From assembly GCA_011033025.1 (NCBI GenBank), contig WFMF01000406.1, positions 62,001-126,000 of the forward strand: 64,000 bases of DNA, given 5' to 3'. The stretch comes from Beroe forskalii (lineage: Eukaryota > Ctenophora > Nuda > Beroida > Beroidae). A program made the translations under genes and the position numbers. Positions 35,574 to 47,175 of the stretch are shown one piece after another. Positions within the stretch are counted from its first letter, which is position 1, and every line of letters begins with the position of its first letter. The notes under the pieces were generated by a model. It searched no databases, had not been told where the DNA came from, and was given only the letters and a program-made list of their open reading frames with translations.

Positions 35574-35795
35574 GTAATGTCCAGTCACCATCTTGAGATC
35601 TTGAATTTGAAGTTAAGGAAACGTCACATTTTCAAAAACTACAGCACTTAACAGTCGTAGCGTAATAGAAAGGAATATCAAAAAACTGATCCTAATCTGC
35701 ACGTGCACAAAAATTTAAAAATTAGTTTCCATAGCAACGGCTCCAATATGCACTATTTAGCCTTAATTTCTCTTGATATTTAAGTATTAACCCAT
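35574..35795. repeat. Inverted duplication, left arm, inner part
   Basis: Reverse complement of 43494-43709. A more diverged third version in the same orientation lies at ~45735-45955 (CCATCTTGAGATCTTGA, CTGCACGTGCA, TCCATAGCAACGGC). Confidence 0.85.
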
Positions 35796-35799
35796 TTGT

Positions 35800-36450
35800 G
35801 CCCAGTGGCCACATATGTAGCCACCTCAATTGTGAGCCCATGAAAGGGCACCAAGACAACTTTTTGCCACAAAAGCGTTTGAATCAGATAGAGGGATGAT
35901 TATTCAAGACATTCTGATTAATATTTCAAGCGCTTTGGATGCTTGAATGATAGAAAATTTAGTTTGAAAATGACAAAAAACGGCATTTTTCCAAAAGAAA
36001 TTTCAAGGTCTCATTCAGAAGAATCTGATCAAGAATAGCAGCTGAAACTTTCGGAATTTAGAGAAGAATCATCGCCTTCTCCGGTGAAATGATCATTATG
36101 ACGAACTTCAGTATACTTTAGCCATCATTGTTTCTTTTCCATGTGACGTCACGTTTGTGGCCACTGGGGGCGGCCACGAACGTGGTTTTTAGAAAATGCT
36201 ACAAATGTGGCCAATTCAATGTCCACATATGTAACCTGCCACAAATGTAGCCACTATATTGGCTACGTTTGTGGACATGTCACATATGTGGCCACTATAT
36301 TGGTAAAATTGTCAATTTATTGGCTACATTTGTGACTGGTCCACATATGTTGCCATTATTGGAACATATTTTGCCACTATAATGGCCACGTTCGTGGACA
36401 TGTCACACACCATGTAAAATGTTGAAGGGAGATCAAACATTGTGTCATAT
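35800..36450. repeat. Short interspersed 'ATATGTGGCCAC' repeats
   Basis: The phrase CACATATGTGGCCACTATA and its variants (CAAATGTAGCCAC, GGCTACGTTTGTGG) occur about ten times, densest at 36150-36420, mixed in both orientations. No coding frame. Confidence 0.65.
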
Positions 36451-37829
36451 CTTACTCTGATCAATTGCAATTTCTACAAGAGTGTCATCACAGTTGTGAG
36501 CCAAAGCTCTTGTTATGTCTCGTGAGTCGGTCCAAAACAGGCATCTATAATTAACGCTGAGGAAATACTGAACTTAGGTGCAAACGTTTTACTGTTTTGC
36601 TGGTGGATTTGGGTTAGCGTCGATTACCTATACAGCTTTACTATGCAAATCAATGCCTGATTTGTTGGGAATTCTTGACTATATCACTCGCCTCAAGTAA
36701 AATAAAAACGGATCGCCATAATATCATGAGTTTTATGTGCTTATATTACAGTATGTGATTTTGTCATATTTTTGCTCCGTTTCAGACCAAAAGCTAATGT
36801 ATCATATTGCCTCTTATTTTTTATGTTGCCTGGCACCACAAAAAATAATTACTAACCAAGTTATGATCAAAGCTTCAAAAATGGTTTATTGAACGTGTGG
36901 AAAAGCGCTGCTCAACACTGGTATTTCTAATCTCAGTAAATTTCACTCCTTGTATCTAGTTATTTTTTGGTCGGGTTATTTATAACTTACTTACAGTAGG
37001 TGCTTAGGTGATGTAAAGGACTTTCAATTGAAAATAGAACTTGATAGCAATATATTTGAGTCTTCTATCACCATTCACCAAAACAAAAAGAAAGAATTAT
37101 TCATAGCTGTCGTTCTCGACCGCACTGAACAGCGAGCCGGCCTGGGTGTTGGATTGTTTTTGTAAGCCGAATTTTACCATGACGTGTATTTCTAACTTTT
37201 ATTTGCTGTTTCGATCTCATACCCATTCAATGATTTGTTCTTCACCGTATGACGTTCACCGACTGCTCATGAAGGAAATGTGCTAATGAGCAAAATCTGG
37301 GAAGAATAATTTTCCAATGGAAACCCCCTGGGCGACGTGATTCAAACATCACAGCAGGCCGGGGACTGCTGGCCAGACACTCCAAACAAGCCGATAGTAC
37401 CAGCATGAAGTGCTAAAAGTGGTAGTGAAATCGTTTTACAAGTATTGAAAAACTTGTTTGCCAGCGCCCATTATATAAAAATACAGTGATTTGCGAAAAT
37501 CGCGATTTTCGTGTCGTGTTTTCAAGATGTTAATTTCAGTTTTTGATCAAGAAAATTTGCACAGGCTTAGTCCATCACATGATAAAGAAACCCTGAAAAT
37601 TTCATGAAAATTGGCGGTACTGTTTCGGCAGGAAAAATTATTAAAAAATGCCTAAAATCACGGAAATTAGTATTATCGTCATCTCTCTCTCTCTCTCTCG
37701 ATACAACGACAGTTTTTATAAATCACTTTGTGGGAAAACCAAAACAGATATCGTCGTAAGTCCAACGGTATCAGAAACTTCGGCATAGGGCACGTGTAGT
37801 AGGCTATATGTGAATTTTAATATCAAATT
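36450..37829. other. Spacer without a supported gene
   Basis: AT-rich sequence with a (CT)n tract at ~37682-37700. I see no exon, RNA gene or clear element. Confidence 0.5.
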
Positions 37830-38430
37830 GTATAATTGGATAATTGACCAATTAAACCAATTATCGCCTATATCTCGTCTCAGAAAGGTGGTATCGACTT
37901 CATTTCAACGCCATCATAAACTTTGGCATGAATTGCGTGAAGTAAGCTATATAAAAGTTTTCATTGCAAATCGCTTAATTGGATAATTGGCCAATTAAAC
38001 CAATTATCGCTTACATTTCGTCTCAGGAAGATTGTATCGACTTCATTCTAACGCCATCGTAAATTTTGGCATGAATTGTGTGAAGTGAGCTACATGAAAG
38101 TTTTCATTGCGAATCGCTTAATTAGATAATTGGCCAATTAAACCAATTATCGCTTATATCTCGTCTCAGGAACATGGTATCGACTTTATTCCGACGCCAT
38201 AGTTAACTTTGACATGGATTGCGTGTAGTGTGCTATGTAAAAATTTTCATTACAAGTCGCTTAATTTGATAATTGACCAATTAAACCAATTATCGCTTAT
38301 ATCCCCTCTCAGAAACATGATATCGACTTTGGCGTAAATTGTGTAGTGAGATGTGTAAAGATTTTCGTCTAAAATCGATTAATTTGATAATTGGCCAATT
38401 AAACCAATTATCGCTTATACTTCGTCTCAG
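37830..38430. repeat. ~140-bp tandem array, five units
   Basis: The core ATAATTGGCCAATTAAACCA plus ATTATCGC recurs at ~37.84, 37.98, 38.12, 38.26 and 38.38 kb, spaced about 142, 143, 143 and 118 bp. Each core contains the dyad AATTGGCCAATT. Related sequence occurs at 10600-10870. Confidence 0.85.
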
Positions 38431-38469
38431 GATTTGTTCAACAAAATTTGTTAACAAAAAGAATGATAT

Positions 38470-39499
38470 GGTATGACAAAAAACAATTGAAAATTGTGTA
38501 GGTTACGCAGCGCCCTTGTAAATTTTTGCGATTAAGGGGATTTTGGCTCTCATGGGCATAAAATCCCCGGGGATTTTGGCTCTCATGGGCATAAAATTTT
38601 TTTGGAGGCCTAAATCAAAATTTTGGTCAATAACATAAGTGCGAAATTAAGTTTCAAAGCGATTCTGAAAATTTCATGCAGAAACATTGAAAAATGGCGG
38701 AGGAGTAGCGAAAAGAGTAAAGTCCATTTGGGCAAAAGCGCTAACTGAGATATAAGCGATTAAGTGGATTTTTGAAGGTTTTTATGGGCTAAAATGGCCA
38801 AATAAGGTCCAATTCACTTAAAAATTGGTTTGCCCATCAATTTTGACCTAAATGATGGGCAAAACAAGCTTGAAGCTCATATCTCCAAAAATGTGACCAA
38901 AATGACCATCTTAAGGCCCAAAATAGGCCAACTGCCATTTTGGCACGCGCGCTTCGCATGGGCATAACTTGGCCATTTTTCATCCGATTTTGACAAACAA
39001 ATACACTAAAATGATCAGCTCGTCGAGACGAATCGAATGCAACCAAAAGCTAAGCTCTATCTCCATCAGGAAAAATTTGCTCCGAGGCCTCACATGGGCA
39101 ATGTTGGACCTATGGACTCAAGACCACCGTCAAAATGTTGGTACACGCCCTGGCCATCCTGGCCAACTCATATCTCAAATTCGCGTTTTCCAAATTGTGA
39201 GGGTTGAACCCCCCTTAAAAGATGTGATATGGGCTTTAATCGCAGCGCTGGCGTGGTGGTAGGCTGCAGTTGCAGGGAATATTTTAATCCATAAGTCCAT
39301 AGTAGAAATTCAATTGAATCCATTAATAGATGAATGAAACTATTGATTTATTGAATTGATTAGCCTATATTTCTTGCACCCAACAGCCAACCACCACGCC
39401 AGCGCTGCGATTAAAGCTCATATATCACATCTTTTAATCGCAAAAATTTACAAGGGCGCTGCGTAACCTACACAATTTTCAATTGTTTTTTGTCATACC
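38470..39499. mobile_element. 1.03-kb terminal-inverted-repeat element
   Basis: Left end GGTATGACAAAAAACAATTG is matched by its exact complement at the right end, over more than 60 bp. A second inner inverted pair (CAGCGCTGGCGTGGTGGT) lies at ~39240 and ~39400. Internal sequence around TCATCCGATTTTGACAAA resembles 28100-28240, so the family is dispersed. It interrupts the 3' end of a PAN exon copy. I find no clear target duplication and no transposase. Confidence 0.75.
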
Positions 39500-41127
39500 T
39501 TTAATATAACATTTATAAATGGATCTCTTATCCCCAACGATCGGCTTTTCGTTGTATGTTTCACACCACGTTGTTTTCATGAGGTAGCCCGAACAGGTGA
39601 CGTCCTCCCCAGTGACAGAACACTGCTGATCTGCCACGCTCAGCGTGGCGACAAGTCGGCCTTCTCCAGACGTGATTTTGGCGAAAAATTAACGATAATC
39701 ATATTCACTATATAATAGCTTTGGACGCAAAAGGGCGATTCATGACATTGGCAATTTCACCATATTTCGTCGTTGCATGAATACACCATTTAAAACGGCA
39801 CGTCATCATAGCTTAATAACGTAGGCACGGCCTTGGAATCGTTATTGGTCAGAAAATGTCGTTATAGCTCCCGCAATGACTTATGAGAATGAAGACGTGA
39901 TTTCAGATCACGTCTGCACTCTCAGATCAGCGGTTTACCGCTCTCAACATTTTCCTTGTGTTTGAATAATAAGCGTAATTAAGCAAAGAATTGTGAATTA
40001 ATGACATCAAAATACCGTCAAAATATCATAGTCCATCGCAACGAAAAGTTTTGCAGCTATCAGATAATGTCTTCACACTCAGATCAGTGTTTTGCCACTT
40101 TCAGAGCGGAGACGTGATTTGAAAATCACGTCTCCGCGCTGAGCGTGGCAAAATGCTGATCTGAGCGTGCAGACGTGATCTGAAATCACGTCTCCGCTCC
40201 GAAAGTGGAAAAACACTGATCTGAGTGTGAAGACATTATCTGATAGCTGCAAAACTTTTCGTTGCGATGGACTATTATTTGACGGTATTTTGATGTCATT
40301 AGTTCACAACTCTTTGCTTAATTACACTCATTTTTCAAACACAAGGAAAATGTTTATAAGTGCATTTCAAATTATCATCTTTTACTATGGTAAGTGCCGT
40401 AACCAAGTGTCTTATACTTGTCAGATATCTGATCAGCAAGGCAGTCACCACAATTACCTCGGCTTTTGATTACGTGGCATGAACGGTTCTTCGTATTCGG
40501 AAGTGTGCAGTCACGTGACAACTATACATTCCCTTTTCTTTCTTTAAAAAGTTACGAATAAGCTCATGAATTACGATATAACTCTACGACCACTATGAAG
40601 TAGTCTTACGAATACTCTTGGAAAATTTCCACCAATAAGAAGGCGCGATTTTTGACTGAAGGACTTACGAGTATTCGTAAGACCACTCCATAGTGGTCGT
40701 AGAGTTACTTCGTAACTCTGGAGTTATTCGTGACGTGAAAAGTGAAATGTATAGTTGTCACGTGACTGTACACTTACGAATACGAAAAACCGTTCATGGA
40801 AGAGCTCCAGCGCACAGAAATGTGTAATCGCCATAAAAAAATCAATGAACGAAACACACTCGCTAAGTAGATTCATGCTGTGAGACGATACAAAATTGAA
40901 AGGTATAATTTCGGGAAAAACTATGCCGGTGATGGAAGACGTGATTTGGTACTCCTGAAATTTGGGATCGGCGAGGTGCTGACTGTGTTCTGCCACTGGG
41001 ACGTCCTCATCGCATCTCGTTTTGCACAGTGTATCTCTGTAGAATGTTAGCCCTGCTAGGCCCCCAGACGGGGTCCGACAGGCTCCTACTTCCGTTCTGT
41101 AGAAGCTCTCATCCGGATTAAATTCTC
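39500..41127 (-). pseudogene. PAN-domain exon copy split by a transposon
   Basis: The 5' half (41000-41127, minus) reads RTEVGACRTPSGGLAGLTFY...CKTRCDEDV. The 3' half (39500-39607, minus) resumes with DVTCSGYLMKTTWCETYNEK and IVGDKRSIYKCYIK. Between them lies the ~1.39-kb foldback element at 39608-40999, flanked on both sides by GACGTCCTC. A second inverted-repeat element (38470-39499) cuts the exon again right after CYIK, removing the splice donor. The copy is more diverged than the other two PAN exons. Confidence 0.75.
39608..40999. mobile_element. ~1.39-kb foldback element inside a PAN exon, 9-bp target duplication
   Basis: Termini are CCAGTGACAGAACACTG and the complement of CCAGTGGCAGAACACAG, flanked by the direct repeat GACGTCCTC. 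The inside is two large palindromes: ~39950-40350 (arms with CAGATCAGTGTTTT and AAAACACTGATCTG) and 40478-40799 (arms ending CATGAACGGTT and AACCGTTCATG). A 9-bp duplication with long inverted repeats is typical of Mutator-like elements, but no transposase is present. Confidence 0.8.
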
Positions 41128-41174
41128 CTGAGGATGTGAGAACTTTAATTTTGGTCAAGGGATCGTTGACATAT

Positions 41175-41460
41175 TACCGGGTGCTCCAAAAAACGTAGAC
41201 AAAAGTAAAGCTCGATTACTCGGCTTGTGTTTGGAGTTTCCTAATGAAATTTGAGGATGTTATAGATATAGGCTATAAGTTTTTGCACCAAAAGTTTTAA
41301 GTGTCTAGCTAAAAAATATCCGAGTTTTCAACAAAAAACAGGTTTTTTGGCCTAATTTCTGCTTCTTTCTGAAATTTTCAAGATATTACGGGCAATATTA
41401 TGTGGTCAATATGATCCTGGAGGCAAGAGTAAAATTTTTGCCCCTCAAGAGCTGAGATAT
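41175..41460. mobile_element. Inverted-repeat element (MITE), truncated copy
   Basis: Starts TTACCGGGTGCTCCAAAAAA next to the split PAN exon and follows the family for ~290 bp. The other terminus is missing after GAGCTGAGATATGGCAA. Confidence 0.65.
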
Positions 41461-42649
41461 GGCAATCAGATTACCATGTCTTCAGCACATTAGATGAATG
41501 ATAATTTGAAGAGTGTCCTACCGGTTGGACATATGTCCTACTGGTAGGACAAAATAATCCTGACAGCACGAAGTATAAAAAGACGGTTTTGATAATGTCA
41601 TATATATTGAAAGCTCCATTTTCTAGTTAATATATTTTAATGATACCTATGGCTACCAGACTAAAAAAGTTCTAGATTGATATCTCTATCATTAATGCAG
41701 ACATGTAAGTTTGAAATAACAATCAAAAATTTTTTAGTGTTTTTATGGGTTAATTTAGCGCCACGAGGCACCAAAGTGCAAAGTCAATGTTGCCTAAATG
41801 CAATTTTCTTTTGAACGTGAAAACTTAATCCTGTAGTACAAATTTCACACTGAAGGGTAGCCTAGGTAATAGGTATCATTCATATTTATAAATATATATG
41901 ATATGATTTGATTGTAAAGTGCCAAAAAATATTTTAAAAGTTGTTTTCATAAGTTGTTTTCATCATCATGAAATCGTTGGAATTCAACGAAAAAAATTGA
42001 TAATTATTTTTATGGCTTTTCCTTCCTAGATAAACATCCAACAAAATTACGGAGAGGCTAATATTTTGATTTTTGTGAATCACGAGAGATGAAAATTTTG
42101 TGGCTGCATATTCACTGAGTACAGTTTATATCTCTTTGGAACAGGCAACTGATTTTGCCCTACCGGTAGGTCACAAATTTTGTGTTAACGATTGGGCTTT
42201 TCTGATACAATAAAGAATCAAATATCCGTTGTAACAACTCATAAGCAATGGCAAGTGTGCCCAGTATATGGAACAACAGGTCGATATACGATGAAAATTC
42301 TGAAAACATAATTTTTAGCATTTAAATTCTATGACCTACCAGTCGGACAAAATATCATAATTTTCTTTTTTTCCATTTTTTGACACCTGAAACTTTTTTG
42401 ACTGATGTTTTCTTGTTTTCTATTAAAGTATCAATAATAAATAATAACTTAACTAAATATCAGATCCATATTACAGCTCTTCTATTGACTGAGAATCCAT
42501 TTTGAGATTTTGAAAAATCTCTAATATAATTTCGCAACCTCTGTAATATTATTATTATTTTTTTTGTACGTCCGTCACGTTTTTTGTCCTTTTGTCCTTT
42601 AGACACATTTTGGGGTGCCCACGTGCAGTGTGGATATATGTGCGCGCGT

Positions 42650-43440
42650 TGCTATGGTTACATATTGCGCGCGCGCGTTTAATTCTGTTTAATGCTGTTT
42701 TGAATACGTTGATCCGTAACTTTTAATTGGAATTTTTTGATGCGGAAAAAAGACAAAAAGTTTTCAATCAATTGGAATTGCGGGGTTTGAAATTTGCGAA
42801 CGAGGTGCTGCGTAGCAGCGCCGAGTGAGCTGTGTATCAGCAGGCCCAACGGACCTGCTAGTCTTATATATAAAGTCGCAAATTGTGTATGTTTTACGTC
42901 ACGCCCCATGGCAACACGCGCGCAATGGGCGAATTGCACGTGCTGATTAATTGCGCGCGCGTTCATTTTTGTTTAATGCTGTTTTAATTCCGGTGATCCA
43001 TAACTTTTGATCTGATTGGAATTTTTTGATGCGGTAAAAAGTATTCAATCAATTGGAATTGTTGAGTTTGAAATTTGCGAACGAGGTGCTGCGTAGCAAC
43101 GCCGAGTGAGCTGTTATATGCAAGCCCAACGGGCCTTCTAGTCTTACTTATAAAGTCGCAAATTGTGCATGTTTTTGTACGTCACGCCCCATGGCAACGC
43201 GCGCGCAATGGGGGAAATTGCACGTGCAGATTAATTGCGCGCGTGTTCATTTCTGTTTAATACTGTTTTGATTTTGCTGTTCTGTAACTTTTGACATGAT
43301 TGGAATTTTTTGATGCGGTAAAAAGTATTCAAGCAATTTTAATTGTAGTGGTTAAAATTTGCGAACGAGGTGCTGCGTAGCAGGCCGAGTGAGCTGTGTA
43401 TATGCAGGCCGAACGGGCCTGCTAGTCTTATATATATAAA
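42650..43440. repeat. ~300-bp tandem repeat, nearly three units, with hairpin ends
   Basis: Each unit contains GCGAACGAGGTGCTGCGTAG, then a hairpin (GCAGGCC..GGCCTGC) followed by CTAGTCTTA, then GTCACGCCCCATGGCAAC and runs of CG. A hairpin followed by CTAG resembles a Helitron 3' end, though here the hairpin is directly adjacent. Related hairpins occur at ~45215 and ~47610. Confidence 0.65.
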
Positions 43441-44464
43441 GTAAAGTTTTGCGTTTTTTCCCCATCGCTGTAAATTTTTTGAGCTTGCCAAGTGAATACT
43501 TAAATATCAAGAGAAATTAAGGCTAAATAGTGCATATTGGAGCCGTTTCTATGGAAACTAATTTTTAAATTTTTGTGCACGTGCAGATTAGAATCAGTTT
43601 TTTGACATTCCTTTCTATTACGCTACGACTGTTAAGTGCTGTAGTTTTTGAAAATGTGACGTTTCCTTAACTTCAAATTCAAGATCTCAAGATGGTGACT
43701 GGACATTACTCGAATAATGGAAGATATTTCAGATGGATAAATAATAACTTGGTTTAAATATGACCTAAAATGTACAAGAATTCCATATTCTTCAAAGTCG
43801 GATTGAAAATGAAACTCCTATAACCGTATAACCCTTTCATCTGCAGAACCATCCCTGATTGTTATACAGTGATTGATTTTGATCAATTCTTCTGTAGCCC
43901 TATTTTGCCAGCATACATTTTGTCCAACTACCGGTAGGTCAAAATGGCCCTTGTTTCAAATTCAAGGGCTCAGAACTAAGTAGTTTTTAAAGCATGGGAG
44001 CTCAGAAAGCAAGCTGGAGCTCAGATATATCATCATTCATCAGTGTGTGAGAGAATAAAAATCGTAGCCTCACTGTACCTGTTAAGTAACTTAAAGTCTG
44101 TTAAACCAAAAAATTGTAATTTCAATTTTTTGATCTTTTTTGTCGACAGACTTCGTGAAATTCGTGAGGTGAACGAATGAATTTCATATGATACACCAAC
44201 CCCTTCTATCCAAAGGTTGAAAAATATTTTAGGTCACAGATATAGCATTTTTCTAAACACAAGACCTGTAATGTCCTACCGGTAGGACAAAATGTCCGTC
44301 AAATTATCGTTAAGCAAAATTTTGACCTAAAATCAACTTGATTAATGGCTCAAAGATACAAATTAAACAATTCAAGCTTCGGCCAAACTTCGGCAATTTT
44401 TTTTTCGAAGCCAAAGTCTGAAAATTCGCCTAAGCTTCGGTCTTTTCATGGAATGGTTGCTTAC

Positions 44465-44698
44465 CTGCCAATTTAATATAACATTTAAAAATGGATCTCC
44501 TATCCCCAACGATCGGGTCTCCGGTGTATGTTTCACACCACGTTGTTGACATGACGTAGCCCGAACAGTTGACGTCCTGATCGCATCTCGATTTGCACTG
44601 TGTATTACTGTAGAATTGTAGCCCTGCTAGGCCCCCAGAGGGGGTCCGACAGGCTCCTACTTCCGTTCTGTAGAAGATCTCACCCGACTTAACTTCTC
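44465..44698 (-). CDS. PAN/apple-domain exon, inverted duplicate
   Basis: A 234-nt exon on minus, with the same acceptor (ATATCTTCAG) and donor (GCAG|GTAAGC) as the exon at 30644-30877 and the same phase 1-1. The protein differs at very few residues (for example CKSRCDQDV for CKTRCDQDV and MSTTWC for MTTTWC), so all six cysteines persist and the frame is intact. No signal-peptide exon was found upstream on this strand, so it may be an orphan exon carried by the inverted duplication. Alternatively it could be a skipped or trans-oriented module. Confidence 0.5.
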
Positions 44699-44747
44699 CT
44701 GAAGATATGAGAACCTTAATTTTGGTCAAGGAATCGTTGACATATTA

Positions 44748-45200
44748 CCGGGTGCACCAAAAAACGTAGAAAAAAGTAAAGCTCGATTACTCGGCTTGTG
44801 TTGGGAGTTTCCTAATGAAATTTTGGGATGTCATAGCTCCATTGGCTATAAGTTTTAGCACCAAAAATTTAAAGTGTCTAGCTCAAAAATTGTCCGAGTT
44901 ATCTACAAAAAACTGGTTTATTTGCCATATCTCACCTTTTGAGGGGCCAAAAATGTCACTCTTTCCTCCAGGATCATATTGACCACATAAGATTGTCCTT
45001 GTAATATCCTGAAAGCTTCATAAAGAAGCAGAAATATGGCCGAAAAACCTGTTTTTTTGAAAACTCGGATATTTATAAGCTAGACACTTGAAACTATTGG
45101 TGCAAAAACTTATACGCTATCCTAAAATTTCGTTAGGAAACTCCAAACACAAGCGGAGTAATCGAGCTTTACTTATGAACAATTTTATTGGTACACCCGG
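44748..45200. mobile_element. ~450-bp inverted-repeat element (MITE), copy 3
   Basis: Reverse complement of the element at 30133-30594, with both termini intact (CCGGGTGCACCAAAAAA at the left, GGTACACCCGG at the right) and TA on both sides. Confidence 0.75.
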
Positions 45201-46519
45201 TATTATTACAGTACTAGCAGGCCCGTTGGGCCTGAATATACACAGAACACACATCTACGCAGCACCTCGTTTGCAAATTTTAAAAACTACCAATTACCAT
45301 TCAAATTGTTTGGTACTTCGTTCCGCATCAAAAATTCCAATTAGATCAAATGTTATTCGTAACGAAATTAATTAAATCATTATTCAATTTTATGAAGGAG
45401 CAGAGTGGAAAATAGAACGGCGTGGGTTAGTCTTAGTTATGCTAAACCATGTCAATTTTGTTCCAGCGTTCCGTTTTGATTGCAAGATGTCTATGTTAAT
45501 TCTCATACTGATACTGACATGGGACCATTTTGTTTTGTTTACATTAATCCAGGCCAGGAACTGTCTTCGTAATCTGCTACACCTATATTCGACTCGATTG
45601 AATTGTACACTTTTGTAAACTAAACGGCTAATTTCGAAACTATAGTTACTATTGTTATCACCGACTCAGCATTGATTATCTGCCAAACTCTGCCACAGAA
45701 AACAATCCATCTGAAATATTCTACGTTATTCAAGTAACGTCCATTCTCCATCTTGAGATCTTGACTTCGAAAGTTCGAAGTATTAAGAAAACGTCAAATT
45801 TTGAAAAACAACAGCACAGCATTCAACAGTAGTAGCGTAATAGAAAGCACTCGCATAGAACTGATCATAATCTGCACGTGCACCAAAATCAGTTTCCATA
45901 GCAACGGCGCCTCATTTCTCCCTTTTGCATTCGTTTCTCTTGATATTTTCTTGGCAAGCTCAAATTTAATTGTGGACGGCGGCACATACAAACATTATTC
46001 ACGTGTGACTTTACTTTATATATTAGACGAGAAAACCCGTTGGGTTTTCTGTTTAATTGGACGTATAGTCAGTTGGACGTACAACAAATTGAACGAAGTC
46101 ATTAATGCAATTTTTTGTTGCTGAGGGTAGGGATGCAACGTAACGAAATTACGAAATATTTACATAGGATTTGAATATGAATAAAAAAATATTGCCGATT
46201 TCGCGATCGTAAATTAATGTCGAGGACACATAACAGTAAATAAGAACTCAAGAACAGCGGTTTTGTAATCCAAAGTTCATATTCGGAGAAAAGATGGGCA
46301 ACAAATTTGAATTCAAGCTCATTGAAATCAAAATTGTCCGCAATTTCATCTGTTTGGAAGAACCCACTTCTCACTTGAGTAAATATGAATTACTCCTGTC
46401 GAATCCTCATAGCCAACCATCGAAATATCTACAAATATCTTGATATGAAAGGATTATCGCTGATTTTCTCAATGGAACAAATTGTTCAACTCTTACCTTT
46501 TCTCCTACAATAGTGGGGG

Positions 46520-46790
46520 GGTGTCACTGTCCCAATTGTCCCAAACTCAAGAAAAAGTGAATTGGGACAGGGACAATTGGGACATTTGGGACAAATGGGA
46601 CAAATGGGACAGAGAAAATGGATCAAATGGGACACAAAAAGTGAATTTGGACTGGGACAATTGGGACATTTGGGACAAATGGGACAGAGAAAATGGAAAA
46701 ATTGGATTCAAAAAAGTGAATACGGACTGGGACAAATGGGACATTTGGGACAAATGGGACATTTGGGACAATTGGTACAAAAGTGACAGA
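46520..46790 (+). repeat. GGGACA-type short tandem repeat, mirror locus
   Basis: Units GGGACAATT, GGGACATTT and GGGACAAAT alternate over ~270 bp. Reading frames through it encode WDKWDIWDK-type repeats on plus and LSQMSHLSQ-type repeats on minus; these are products of the repeat, not genes. Confidence 0.85.
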
Positions 46791-47064
46791 TACAACTGGG
46801 GCCCATATGATTGTGTTTTTGAGCAGCAGTTTAGTGTTATTTTGTCTTAGCCTGCTACAAAGCGGCACTTGCTGCGTTGCAACTGCCACTGTCTTTTTCC
46901 TATCATGGGTTTTGGGATAGGGAAGTGGGAACACTTAACCACTGCAAACAAACACAACCAAAACTTGTACTTAGTATATTAGTATGAATATAAATTTCAT
47001 TTCAATGATAGAAAAACTTTGATCAATGTAAAAAATGATAAATGACTGATTTTTTCAACTTTTT

Positions 47065-47175
47065 GTTTGTCCCAATTGTCCCAAATGTCCCAGTTGTCCC
47101 AATTGTCCCAAAAACCAGTCCCAAACTCAAAAAAAATTAAATTGGGACAGGGACAATTGGGACAATTGGGACACT
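47065..47175. repeat. GGGACA-type repeat, inverted pair
   Basis: A CCCAATTGTCCCAAATGTCC stretch is followed after ~40 bp by its inverse (GGGACAATTGGGACAATTGG), making a short hairpin of the same repeat family. Confidence 0.75.

Larger units (their letters stand above)
43494..45202. repeat. Inverted duplication, right arm
   Basis: Continuous counterpart of 30131-31641 plus 35574-35795, without the 3.9-kb insertion. It carries the minus-strand PAN exon and its upstream MITE. Confidence 0.85.

Noticed and set aside
37137..37400. GC-richer patch with GGCCGGGGACTGCTGG
   Set aside because: No open frame of note, no repeat partner and no RNA-like fold that I can support.
42679..43260. Frames of 61-95 codons in the 42.6-43.4 kb array
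   Set aside because: They recur with the tandem repeat unit and contain no domain or codon-level conservation.
46482..46850. 122-codon frame with WDKWDIWDK repeats
   Set aside because: It is produced by GGGACA-type tandem repeats. Frames on the opposite strand are equally open and there is no unique domain.
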